Source of the DNA: Ptiloglossa arizonensis
Lineage: Eukaryota > Arthropoda > Insecta > Hymenoptera > Colletidae
Assembly: GCF_051014685.1 (NCBI RefSeq)
Contig: NW_027478534.1
Location: 744,001 to 808,000, forward strand
Direction: 5' to 3'
Length of the DNA stretch: 64,000 bases
Shown here: positions 50,399-62,823 of the stretch, piece by piece
How positions within the stretch are numbered: the stretch's first letter is position 1
Layout of the letters: each line of letters starts with the position of its first letter
Made by a program: the position numbers and the translations under genes
The notes under the pieces: model-generated
Database searches by the model: none
Seen by the model: only the letters and a program-made list of their open reading frames with translations
Told to the model about the DNA's origin: nothing

Positions 50399-51273
50399 AA
50401 AATTTCTGTTGCATCTGAAAGTAGAAACTCGCCCGGTTACAACAGTATGCGTACATTTCCCCTAGGCCGTTCTAGTTATTCGTTTCGAGCATCAGAACTG
50501 CGAAAATTTTGAGTTTCTCAAGCGTTTCTCACCTCCAAACTGCCATGTCTCGCGAACGGATTGACCAATCCGCAAAATTTCTGTTGCATCTGAAAGTAGA
50601 AACTCGCCCGATTACAACGGTATGCGAACATTTCCCCTAGGCCGTTCTGGTTATTCGTTTCGAGCATCAGAACTGCTAAAATTTTGAGTTGCTCAAGCGT
50701 TTCTTACCTCCAAACTGCCACATCTCGCGAACGGATTGACGAATCCGCAAAATTTCTGTTGCATCTGAAAGTAGAAACTCGCCCGATTACAACTGTATGC
50801 GTACTTTAACCCTAGGCCGTTCTAGTTATTCGTTTCGAGCATCAGAACTGCTAAAATTTTTAGTTTCTCAAGCGTTTCTTACCTCCAAACAGCCATATCT
50901 CGCGAACGGATTTACCAATCCGCAAAATTTCTGTTGCATCTGAAAGTAGAAACTCGCACGATTACAACGGTATGTCAACCTTTCCCCTAGGCCGTTCTAG
51001 TTATTCGTTTCGAGCATCAGAACTGCGAAAATTTTGAGTTTCTCAAGCGTTTCTCACCTCCAAACTGCCATGTCTCGCGAACGGATTGACCAATCCGCAA
51101 AATTTCTGTTGCATCTGAAAGTAGAAACTCGCCCGATTACAACGGTATGCGAACATTTCCCCTAGGCCGTTCTGGTTATTCGTTTCGAGCATCAGAACTG
51201 CGAAAATTTTGAGTTGCTCAAGCGTTTCTTACCTCCAAACTGCCACATCTCGCGAACGGATTGACGAATCCGC
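50399..51273. repeat. B-type monomers b8 b9 b1 b3 b4
   Basis: Continues from block B' without a break. b2 is missing: the b1 monomer (50749) runs directly into b3 (50924, CGCACGATTAC), so the b5-to-b5 interval 49874-51273 is 1400 bp, eight monomers. b1 here carries AAACAGCC near 50889. Confidence 0.82.
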
Positions 51274-52848
51274 AAAATTTCTGTTGCACCTGAAAGTAGA
51301 AACTCGCCCGATTTCAACGGTATGAGTACTTTTCCCCTAGGCCGTTCTAGTTATTCGTTTCGAGCATCAGAACTGCGAAAATTTTGAGTTTCTCAAGCGT
51401 TTCCTATATCCAGACTGCCATATCTCGCGAACGGATAGACCAATCCGCAAAATTTCTGTTGCATCTGAAAGTTGAAACACGCCCGATTACAACGGTATGA
51501 GTACTTTTCCCCTAGGCTGTTCTAGTTATTCGTTTCGAGCATCAGAACTGTGAAAATTTTGAGTTTCTCAACCGTTTCTTACCTCCAAACTGCCATATCT
51601 CGCGAACGGATTGACCAATCCGCAAAATTTCTGTTGCATCTGAAAGTAGAAACTCGCCCGATTACAACGGTATGCGTACTTTTCCCCTAGGCCGTTCTAG
51701 TTATTCGTTTCGAGCATTAGAACTGCGAAAATTTTTAGTTTCTCAAGCGTTTCTTACCTCCAAACTGCCATATCTCGCGAACGGATTGACCAATCCGCAA
51801 AATTTCTGTTGCATCTGAAAGTAGAAACTCGCCCGATTACAACTGTATGCGTACTTTTCCCCTAGGCCGTTCTAGTTATTCGTTTCGAGAATTAGAACTG
51901 CGAAAATTTTTAGTTTCTCAAGCGTTTCTTACCTCCAAACTGCCATATCTCGCGAACGGATTGACCAATCCGCAAAATTTCTGTTGCATCTGAAAGTAGA
52001 AACTCGCCCGGTTACAACAGTATGCGTACATTTCCCCTAGGCCGTTCTAGTTATTCGTTTCGAGCATCAGAACTGCGAAAATTTTGAGTTTCTCAAGCGT
52101 TTCTCACCTCCAAACTGCCATGTCTCGCGAACGGATTGACCAATCCGCAAAATTTCTGTTGCATCTGAAAGTAGAAACTCGCCCGATTACAACGGTATGC
52201 GAACATTTCCCCTAGGCCGTTCTGGTTATTCGTTTCGAGCATCAGAACTGCTAAAATTTTGAGTTGCTCAAGCGTTTCTTACCTCCAAACTGCCACATCT
52301 CGCGAACGGATTGACGAATCCGCAAAATTTCTGTTGCATCTGAAAGTAGAAACTCGCCCGATTACAACTGTATGCGTACTTTAACCCTAGGCCGTTCTAG
52401 TTATTCGTTTCGAGCATCAGAACTGCTAAAATTTTTAGTTTCTCAAGCGTTTCTTACATCCAAACTGCCATATCTCGCGAACGGATTTACCAATCCGCAA
52501 AATTTCTGTTGCATCTGAAAGTAGAAACTCGCCCGATTACAACGGTATGCGTACTTTTCCCCTAGGCCGTTCTAGTTATTCGTTTCGAGCATCAGAACTG
52601 CGAAAATTTTTAGTTTCTCAAGCGTTTCTTACGTCCAAACTGCCATATCTCGCGAACGGATTGACCAATCCACAAAATTTCTGTTGCATCTGAAAGTAGA
52701 AACTCGCCCGATTAAAACGGTATGTCAACTTTTCCCCTAGGCCGTTCTAGTTATTCGTTTCGAGCATCAGAACTGCGAAAATTTTGAGTTTCTCAAGCGT
52801 TTCTCACCTCCAAACTGCCATGTCTCGCGAACGGATTGACCAATCCGC
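51274..52848. repeat. 9-mer B-type HOR unit, 1575 bp
   Basis: b5 b6 b7a b7 b8 b9 b1 b2 b3*. b7a has TACAACGGTATGCG with GAGCATTAG. b3* is the variant with GATTAAAACGG and TATGTCAACTTTT (52674). b4 is absent, b3* leading straight to the next b5 at 52849. The run b7a-b3* recurs at 55474 (+3850) and 58449 (+6825). Confidence 0.85.
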
Positions 52849-55123
52849 AAAATTTCTGTTGCACCTGAAAGTAGAAACTCGCCCGATTTCAACGGTATGA
52901 GTACTTTTCCCCTAGGCCGTTCTAGTTATTCGTTTCGAGCATCAGAACTGCGAAAATTTTGAGTTTCTCAAGCGTTTCCTATATCCAGACTGCCATATCT
53001 CGCGAACGGATAGACCAATCCGCAAAATTTCTGTTGCATCTGAAAGTTGAAACACGCCCGATTACAACGATATGAGTACTTTTCCCCTAGGCCGTTCTAG
53101 TTATTCGTTTCGAGCATCAGAACTGTGAAAATTTTGAGTTTCTCAAACGTTTCTTACCTCCAAACTGCCATATCTCGCGAACGGATTGACCAATCCGCAA
53201 AATTTCTGTTGCATCTGAAAGTAGAAACTCGCCCGATTACAACGGTATGCGTACTTTTCCCCTAGGCCGTTCTAGTTATGCTTGTCGAGCATCAGAACTG
53301 CGAAAATTTTGAGTTTCTCAAGCGTTTCTCACCTCCAAACTGCCATATCGCGCGAAAGGATTGACCAATCCGCAAAATTTCTGTTGCATCTGAAAGTAGA
53401 AACTCGCCCGATTACAACTGTATGCGTACTTTAACCCTAGGCCGTTCTAGTTATTCGTTTCGAGCATCAGAACTGCTAAAATTTTTAGTTTCTCAAGCGT
53501 TTCTTACCTCCAAACTGCCATATCTCGCGAACGGATTGACCAATCCGCAAAATTTCTGTTGCATCTGAAAGTAGAAACTCGCCCGGTTACAACAGTATGC
53601 GTACATTTCCCCTAGGCCGTTCTAGTTATTCGTTTCGAGCATCAGAACTGCGAAAATTTTGAGTTTCTCAAGCGTTTCTCACCTCCAAACTGCCATGTCT
53701 CGCGAACGGATTGACCAATCCGCAAAATTTCTGTTGCATCTGAAAGTAGAAACTCGCCCGATTACAACGGTATGCGAACATTTCCCCTAGGCCGTTCTGG
53801 TTATTCGTTTCGAGCATCAGAACTGCTAAAATTTTGAGTTGCTCAAGCGTTTCTTACCTCCAAACTGCCACATCTCGCGAACGGATTGACGAATCCGCAA
53901 AATTTCTGTTGCATCTGAAAGTAGAAACTCGCCCGATTACAACTGTATGCGTACTTTAACCCTAGGCCGTTCTAGTTGTTCGTTTCGAGCATCAGAACTG
54001 CTAAAATTTTTAGTTTCTCAAGCGTTTCTTACATCCAAACTGCCATATCTCGCGAACGGATTTACCAATCCGCAAAATTTCTGTTGCATCTGAAAGTAGA
54101 AACTCGCCCGATTACAACGGTATGCGTACTTTTCCCCTAGGCCGTTCTAGTTACTCGTTTCGAGAATTAGAACTGCGAAAATTTTTAGTTTCTCAAGCGT
54201 TTCTTACCTCCAAACTGCCATATCTCGCGAACGGATTGACCAATCCGCAAAATTTCTGTTGCATCTGAAAGTAGAAACTCGCCCGGTTACAACAGTATGC
54301 GTACATTTCCCCTAGGCCGTTCTAGTTATTCGTTTCGAGCATCAGAACTGCGAAAATTTTGAGTTTCTCAAGCGTTTCTCACCTCCAAACTGCCATGTCT
54401 CGCGAACGGATTGACCAATCCGCAAAATTTCTGTTGCATCTGAAAGTAGAAACTCGCCCGATTACAACGGTATGCGAACATTTCCCCTAGGCCGTTCTGG
54501 TTATTCGTTTCGAGCATCAGAACTGCTAAAATTTTGAGTTGCTCAAGCGTTTCTTACCTCCAAACTGCCACATCTCGCGAACGGATTGACGAATCCGCAA
54601 AATTTCTGTTGCATCTGAAAGTAGAAACTCGCCCGATTACAACTGTATGCGTACTTTAACCCTAGGCCGTTCTAGTTATTCGTTTCGAGCATCAGAACTG
54701 CTAAAATTTTTAGTTTCTCAAGCGTTTCTTACCTCCAAACTGCCATATCTCGCGAACGGATTTACCAATCCGCAAAATTTCTGTTGCATCTGAAAGTAGA
54801 AACTCGCACGATTACAACGGTATGTCAACCTTTCCCCTAGGCCGTTCTAGTTATTCGTTTCGAGCATCAGAACTGCGAAAATTTTGAGTTTCTCAAGCGT
54901 TTCTCACCTCCAAACTGCCATGTCTCGCGAACGGATTGACCAATCCGCAAAATTTCTGTTGCATCTGAAAGTAGAAACTCGCCCGATTACAACGGTATGC
55001 GAACATTTCCCCTAGGCCGTTCTGGTTATTCGTTTCGAGCATCAGAACTGCGAAAATTTTGAGTTGCTCAAGCGTTTCTTACCTCCAAACTGCCACATCT
55101 CGCGAACGGATTGACGAATCCGC
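52849..55123. repeat. 13-mer B-type HOR unit, 2275 bp
   Basis: b5 b6 c1 b1 b8 b9 b1 b2/b7 b8 b9 b1 b3 b4. The trio b8 b9 b1 occurs twice (53549 and 54249), 700 bp apart. The first b1 (53374) ends GGATTGACC instead of GGATTTACC, as b7 does. b6 carries TACAACGATATGAG and CTCAAACG. Confidence 0.83.
54074..54248. repeat. Chimeric monomer b2/b7
   Basis: The 5' half reads TACAACGGTATGCG as in b2. The 3' half reads CGAGAATTAG with TTTTTAG and TTACCTCC as in b7, and is followed by b8 as b7 would be. The switch lies near 54130-54160. A private GTTACTCG is present at the switch. Confidence 0.75.
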
Positions 55124-58098
55124 AAAATTTCTGTTGCACCTGAAAGTAGAAACTCGCCCGATTTCAACGGTATGAGTACTTTTCCCCTAGGCCGTTCTAG
55201 TTATTCGTTTCGAGCATCAGAACTGCGAAAATTTTGAGTTTCTCAAGCGTTTCCTATATCCAGACTGCCATATCTCGCGAACGGATAGACCAATCCGCAA
55301 AATTTCTGTTGCATCTGAAAGTTGAAACACGCCCGATTACAACGGTATGAGTACTTTTCCCCTAGGCCGTTCTAGTTATTCGTTTCGAGCATCAGAACTG
55401 TGAAAATTTTGAGTTTCTCAACCGTTTCTTACCTCCAAACTGCCATATCTCGCGAACGGATTGACCAATCCGCAAAATTTCTGTTGCATCTGAAAGTAGA
55501 AACTCGCCCGATTACAACGGTATGCGTACTTTTCCCCTAGGCCGTTCTAGTTATTCGTTTCGAGCATTAGAACTGCGAAAATTTTTAGTTTCTCAAGCGT
55601 TTCTTACCTCCAAACTGCCATATCTCGCGAACGGATTGACCAATCCGCAAAATTTCTGTTGCATCTGAAAGTAGAAACTCGCCCGATTACAACTGTATGC
55701 GTACTTTTCCCCTAGGCCGTTCTAGTTATTCGTTTCGAGAATTAGAACTGCGAAAATTTTTAGTTTCTCAAGCGTTTCTTACCTCCAAACTGCCATATCT
55801 CGCGAACGGATTGACCAATCCGCAAAATTTCTGTTGCATCTGAAAGTAGAAACTCGCCCGGTTACAACAGTATGCGTACATTTCCCCTAGGCCGTTCTAG
55901 TTATTCGTTTCGAGCATCAGAACTGCGAAAATTTTGAGTTTCTCAAGCGTTTCTCACCTCCAAACTGCCATGTCTCGCGAACGGATTGACCAATCCGCAA
56001 AATTTCTGTTGCATCTGAAAGTAGAAACTCGCCCGATTACAACGGTATGCGAACATTTCCCCTAGGCCGTTCTGGTTATTCGTTTCGAGCATCAGAACTG
56101 CTAAAATTTTGAGTTGCTCAAGCGTTTCTTACCTCCAAACTGCCACATCTCGCGAACGGATTGACGAATCCGCAAAATTTCTGTTGCATCTGAAAGTAGA
56201 AACTCGCCCGATTACAACTGTATGCGTACTTTAACCCTAGGCCGTTCTAGTTATTCGTTTCGAGCATCAGAACTGCTAAAATTTTTAGTTTCTCAAGCGT
56301 TTCTTACATCCAAACTGCCATATCTCGCGAACGGATTTACCAATCCGCAAAATTGCTGTTGCATCTGAAAGTAGAAACTCGCCCGATTACAACGGTATGC
56401 GTACTTTTCCCCTAGGCCGTTCTAGTTATTCGTTTCGAGCATCAGAACTGCGAAAATTTTTAGTTTCTCAAGCGTTTCTTACGTCCAAACTGCCATATCT
56501 CGCGAACGGATTGACCAATCCACAAAATTTCTGTTGCATCTGAAAGTAGAAACTCGCCCGATTAAAACGGTATGTCAACTTTTCCCCTAGGCCGTTCTAG
56601 TTATTCGTTTCGAGCATCAGAACTGCGAAAATTTTGAGTTTCTCAAGCGTTTCTCACCTCCAAACTGCCATGTCTCGCGAACGGATTGACCAATCCGCAA
56701 AATTTCTGTTGCATCTGAAAGTAGAAACTCGCCCGATTACAACGGTATGCGAACATTTCCCCTAGGCCGTTCTAGTTATTCGTTTCGAGCATCAGAACTG
56801 TGAAAATTTTGAGTTTCTCAACCGTTTCTTACCTCCAAACTGCCATATCTCGCGAACGGATTGACCAATCCGCAAAATTTCTGTTGCATCTGAAAGTAGA
56901 AACTCGCCCGATTACAACGGTATGCGTACTTTTCCCCTAGGCCGTTCTAGTTATGCTTGTCGAGCATCAGAACTGCGAAAATTTTGAGTTTCTCAAGCGC
57001 TTCTCACCTCCAAACTGCCATATCGCGCGAAAGGATTGACCAATCCGCAAAATTTCTGTTGCATCTGAAAGTAGAAACTCGCCCGATTACAACTGTATGC
57101 GTACTTTTCCCCTAGGCCGTTCTAGTTATTCGTTTCGAGCATTAGAACTGCGAAAATTTTTAGTTTCTCAAGCGTTTCTTACCTCCAAACTGCCATATCT
57201 CTCGAACGGATAGACCAATCCGCAAAATTTCTGTTGCATCTGAAAGTAGAAACTCGCCCAATTGCAACGGTATGTGTACTTTTCCCCTAGGCCATTCTAG
57301 TTATTCGTTTTGAGCATCAGAGCTGCGAAAATTTTGAGTTTCTCAAGCGTTTCTCACCTCCAAACTGCCGTATCGCGCGAACGGATCGACCAATCCGCAA
57401 AATTTCTGTTGCTTCTGAAAGTAGAAACTCGCCCGATTACAACTGTATGCGTACTTTAACCCTAGGCCGTTCTAGTTATTCGTTTCGAGCATCAGAACTG
57501 CTAAAATTTTTAGTTTCTCAAGCGTTTCTTACCTCCAAACTGCCATATCTCGCGAACGGATTTACCAATCCGCAAAATTTCAGTTGCATCTGAAAGTAGA
57601 AACTCGCCCGATTACAACGGTATGCGTACTTTTCCCCTAGGCCGTTCTAGTTATTCGTTTCGAGCATCAGAACTGCGAAAATTCTTAGTTTCTCAAGCGT
57701 TTCTTACGTCCAAACTGCCATATCTCGCGAACGGATTGACCAATCCACAAAATTTCTGTTGCATCTGAAAGTAGAAACTCGCACGATTACAACGGTATGT
57801 CAACCTTTCCCCTAGGCCGTTCTAGTTATTCGTTTCGAGCATCAGAACTGCGAAAATTTTGAGTTTCTCAAGCGTTTCTCACCTCCAAACTGCCATGTCT
57901 CGCGAACGGATTGACCAATCCGCAAAATTTCTGTTGCATCTGAAAGTAGAAACTCGCCCGATTACAACGGTATGCGAACATTTCCCCTAGGCCGTTCTGG
58001 TTATTCGTTTCGAGCATCAGAACTGCGAAAATTTTGAGTTGCTCAAGCGTTTCTTACCTCCAAACTGCCACATCTCGCGAACGGATTGACGAATCCGC
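55124..58098. repeat. 17-mer B-type HOR unit, 2975 bp (longest right-domain unit)
   Basis: b5 b6 b7a b7 b8 b9 b1 b2 b3* b4/b6 c1 c2 c3 b1 b2 b3 b4. The first nine types repeat 51274-52848 at +3850. From c1 (56874) through b6 (58448) the sequence matches block B at 37100-38674, offset 19774. The unit is a join of two known segments through the chimeric monomer at 56699. Confidence 0.85.
56699..56873. repeat. Chimeric monomer b4/b6
   Basis: Starts as b4 (TATGCGAACATTTCC) and finishes as b6 (GAACTGTGAAAA, CTCAACCG, GGATTGACC), with TTCTAG rather than the b4 TTCTGG. The switch lies between about 56761 and 56771. It deletes one b5-b6 anchor pair and joins the b3* series to the c1-c2-c3 series. 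Confidence 0.8.
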
Positions 58099-59848
58099 AA
58101 AATTTCTGTTGCACCTGAAAGTAGAAACTCGCCCGATTTCAACGGTATGAGTACTTTTCCCCTTGGCCGTTCTAGTTATTCGTTTCGAGCATCAGAACTG
58201 CGAAAATTTTGAGTTTCTCAAGCGTTTCCTATATCCAGACTGCCATATCTCGCGAACGGATAGACCAATCCGCAAAATTTCTGTTGCATCTGAAAGTTGA
58301 AACACGCCCGATTACAACGGTATGAGTACTTTTCCCCTAGGCCGTTCTAGTTATTCGTTTCGAGCATCAGAACTGTGAAAATTTTGAGTTTCTCAACCGT
58401 TTCTTACCTCCAAACTGCCATATCTCGCGAACGGATTGACCAATCCGCAAAATTTCTGTTGCATCTGAAAGTAGAAACTCGCCCGATTACAACGGTATGC
58501 GTACTTTTCCCCTAGGCCGTTCTAGTTATTCGTTTCGAGCATTAGAACTGCGAAAATTTTTCGTTTCTCAAGCGTTTCTTACCTCCAAACTGCCATATCT
58601 CGCGAACGGATTGACCAATCCGCAAAATTTCTGTTGCATCTGAAAGTAGAAACTCGCCCGATTACAACTGTATGCGTACTTTTTCCCTAGGCCGTTCTAG
58701 TTATTCGTTTCGAGAATTAGAACTGCGAAAATTTTTAGTTTCTCAAGCGTTTCTTACCTCCAAACTGCCATATCTCGCGAACGGATTGACCAATCCGCAA
58801 AATTTCTGTTGCATCTGAAAGTAGAAACTCGCCCGGTTACAACAGTATGCGTACATTTCCCCTAGGCCGTTCTAGTTATTCGTTTCGAGCATCAGAACTG
58901 CGAAAATTTTGAGTTTCTCAAGCGTTTCTCACCTCCAAACTGCCATGTCTCGCGAACGGATTGACCAATCCGCAAAATTTCTGTTGCATCTGAAAGTAGA
59001 AACTCGCCCGATTACAACGGTATGCGAACATTTCCCCTAGGCCGTTCTGGTTATTCGTTTCGAGCATCAGAACTGCTAAAATTTTGAGTTGCTCAAGCGT
59101 TTCTTACCTCCAAACTGCCACATCTCGCGAACGGATTGACGAATCCGCAAAATTTCTGTTGCATCTGAAAGTAGAAACTCGCCCGATTACAACTGTATGC
59201 GTACTTTAACCCTAGGCCGTTCTAGTTATTCGTTTCGAGCATCAGAACTGCTAAAATTTTTAGTTTCTCAAGCGTTTCTTACATCCAAACTGCCATATCT
59301 CGCGAACGGATTTACCAATCCGCAAAATTTCTGTTGCATCTGAAAGTAGAAACTCGCCCGATTACAACGGTATGCGTACTTTTCCCCTAGGCCGTTCTAG
59401 TTATTCGTTTCGAGCATCAGAACTGCGAAAATTTTTAGTTTCTCAAGCGTTTCTTACGTCCAAACTGCCATATCTCGCGAACGGATTGACCAATCCACAA
59501 AATTTCTGTTGCATCTGAAAGTAGAAACTCGCCCGATTAAAACGGTATGTCAACTTTTCCCCTAGGCCGTTCTAGTTATTCGTTTCGAGCATCAGAACTG
59601 CGAAAATTTTGAGTTTCTCAAGCGTTTCTCACCTCCAAACTGCCATGTCTCGCGAACGGATTGACCAATCCGCAAAATTTCTGTTGCATCTGAAAGTAGA
59701 AACTCGCCCGATTACAACGGTATGCGAACATTTCCCCTAGGCCGTTCTGGTTATTCGTTTCGAGCATCAGAACTGCGAAAATTTTGAGTTGCTCAAGCGT
59801 TTCTTACCTCCAAACTGCCACATCTCGCGAACGGATTGACGAATCCGC
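58099..59848. repeat. 10-mer B-type HOR unit, 1750 bp
   Basis: b5 b6 b7a b7 b8 b9 b1 b2 b3* b4, the most complete form of the right-domain HOR. b5 carries CCCCTTGGCCG, also seen in the b5 monomers at 38325 and 48124. Private changes: TTTTTCGTTTC near 58562 and TTTTTCCCTAGG near 58681. Confidence 0.86.
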
Positions 59849-61598
59849 AAAATTTCTGTTGCACCTGAAAGTAGAAACTCGCCCGATTTCAACGGTATGA
59901 GTACTTTTCCCCTAGGCCGTTCTAGTTATTCGTTTCGAGCATCAGAACTGCGAAAATTTTGAGTTTCTCAAGCGTTTCCTATATCCAGACTGCCATATCT
60001 CGCGAACGGATAGACCAATCCGCAAAATTTCTGTTGCATCTGAAAGTTGAAACACGCCCGATTACAACGATATGAGTACTTTTCCCCTAGGCCGTTCTAG
60101 TTATTCGTTTCGAGCATCAGAACTGTGAAAATTTTGAGTTTCTCAACCGTTTCTTACCTCCAAACTGCCATATCTCGCGAACGGATTGACCAATCCGCAA
60201 AATTTCTGTTGCATCTGAAAGTAGAAACTCGCCCGATTACAACGGTATGCGTACTTTTCCCCTAGGCCGTTCTAGTTATGCTTGTCGAGCATCAGAACTG
60301 CGAAAATTTTGAGTTTCTCAAGCGTTTCTCACCTCCAAACTGCCATATCGCGCGAAAGGATTGACCAATCCGCAAAATTTCTGTTGCATCTGAAAGTAGA
60401 AACTCGCCCGATTACAACTGTATGCGTACTTTAACCCTAGGCCGTTCTAGTTATTCGTTTCGAGCATCAGAACTGCTAAAATTTTTAGTTTCTCAAGCGT
60501 TTCTTACCTCCAAACTGCCATATCTCGCGAACGGATTTACCAATCCGCAAAATTTCTGTTGCATCTGAAAGTAGAAACTCGCCCGATTACAACGGTATGC
60601 GTACTTTTCCCCTAGGCCGTTCTAGTTATTCGTTTCGAGCATCAGAACTGCGAAAATTTTTAGTTTCTCAAGCGTTTCTTACGTCCAAACTGCCATATCT
60701 CGCGAACGGATTGACCAATCCACAAAATTTCTGTTGCATCTGAAAGTAGAAACTCGCACGATTACAACGGTATGTCAACCTTTCCCCTAGGCCGTTCTAG
60801 TTATTCGTTTCGAGCATCAGAACTGCGAAAATTTTGAGTTTCTCAAGCGTTTCTCACCTCCAAACTGCCATGTCTCGCGAACGGATTGACCAATCCGCAA
60901 AATTTCTGTTGCATCTGAAAGTAGAAACTCGCCCGATTACAACTGTATGCGTACTTTAACCCTAGGCCGTTCTAGTTATTCGTTTCGAGCATCAGAACTG
61001 CTAAAATTTTTAGTTTCTCAAGCGTTTCTTACATCCAAACTGCCATATCTCGCGAACGGATTTACCAATCCGCAAAATTTCTGTTGCATCTGAAAGTAGA
61101 AACTCGCCCGATTACAACGGTATGCGTACTTTTCCCCTAGGCCGTTCTAGTTATTCGTTTCGAGCATCAGAACTGCGAAAATTTTTAGTTTCTCAAGCGT
61201 TTCTTACGTCCAAACTGCCATATCTCGCGAACGGATTGACCAATCCACAAAATTTCTGTTGCATCTGAAAGTAGAAACTCGCCCGATTAAAACGGTATGT
61301 CAACTTTTCCCCTAGGCCGTTCTAGTTATTCGTTTCGAGCATCAGAACTGCGAAAATTTTGAGTTTCTCAAGCGTTTCTCACCTCCAAACTGCCATGTCT
61401 CGCGAACGGATTGACCAATCCGCAAAATTTCTGTTGCATCTGAAAGTAGAAACTCGCCCGATTACAACGGTATGCGAACATTTCCCCTAGGCCGTTCTGG
61501 TTATTCGTTTCGAGCATCAGAACTGCGAAAATTTTGAGTTGCTCAAGCGTTTCTTACCTCCAAACTGCCACATCTCGCGAACGGATTGACGAATCCGC
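59849..61598. repeat. 10-mer B-type HOR unit, 1750 bp, rearranged
   Basis: b5 b6 c1 b1 b2 b3 b1 b2 b3* b4. The b1 b2 b3 trio is present twice, first with the normal b3 (60724) and then with b3* (61249). Seen from b1, 59149-60898 and 60899-62648 form a tandem duplication of 1750 bp. Confidence 0.85.
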
Positions 61599-62823
61599 AA
61601 AATTTCTGTTGCACCTGAAAGTAGAAACTCGCCCGATTTCAACGGTATGAGTACTTTTCCCCTAGGCCGTTCTAGTTATTCGTTTCGAGCATCAGAACTG
61701 CGAAAATTTTGAGTTTCTCAAGCGTTTCCTATATCCAGACTGCCATATCTCGCGAACGGATAGACCAATCCGCAAAATTTCTGTTGCATCTGAAAGTTGA
61801 AACACGCCCGATTACAACGATATGAGTACTTTTCCCCTAGGCCGTTCTAGTTATTCGTTTCGAGCATCAGAACTGTGAAAATTTTGAGTTTCTCAACCGT
61901 TTCTTACCTCCAAACTGCCATATCTCGCGAACGGATTGACCAATCCGCAAAATTTCTGTTGCATCTGAAAGTAGAAACTCGCCCGATTACAACGGTATGC
62001 GTACTTTTCCCCTAGGCCGTTCTAGTTATGCTTGTCGAGCATCAGAACTGCGAAAATTTTGAGTTTCTCAAGCGTTTCTCACCTCCAAACTGCCATATCG
62101 CGCGAAAGGATTGACCAATCCGCAAAATTTCTGTTGCATCTGAAAGTAGAAACTCGCCCGATTACAACTGTATGCGTACTTTAACCCTAGGCCGTTCTAG
62201 TTATTCGTTTCGAGCATCAGAACTGCTAAAATTTTTAGTTTCTCAAGCGTTTCTTACCTCCAAACTGCCATATCTCGCGAACGGATTTACCAATCCGCAA
62301 AATTTCTGTTGCATCTGAAAGTAGAAACTCGCCCGATTACAACGGTATGCGTACTTTTCCCCTAGGCCGTTCTAGTTATTCGTTTCGAGCATCAGAACTG
62401 CGAAAATTTTTAGTTTCTCAAGCGTTTCTTACGTCCAAACTGCCATATCTCGCGAACGGATTGACCAATCCACAAAATTTCTGTTGCATCTGAAAGTAGA
62501 AACTCGCACGATTACAACGGTATGTCAACCTTTCCCCTAGGCCGTTCTAGTTATTCGTTTCGAGCATCAGAACTGCGAAAATTTTGAGTTTCTCAAGCGT
62601 TTCTCACCTCCAAACTGCCATGTCTCGCGAACGGATTGACCAATCCGCAAAATTTCTGTTGCATCTGAAAGTAGAAACTCGCCCGATTACAACGGTATGC
62701 GAACATTTCCCCTAGGCCGTTCTGGTTATTCGTTTCGAGCATCAGAACTGCGAAAATTTTGAGTTGCTCAAGCGTTTCTTACCTCCAAACTGCCACATCT
62801 CGCGAACGGATTGACGAATCCGC
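61599..62823. repeat. 7-mer B-type HOR unit, 1225 bp (shortest right-domain unit)
   Basis: b5 b6 c1 b1 b2 b3 b4. It repeats the start of the preceding unit at +1750 but lacks the second b1 b2 b3*. b6 carries the TACAACGATATGAG variant shared with the b6 monomers at 53024 and 60024. Confidence 0.85.
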
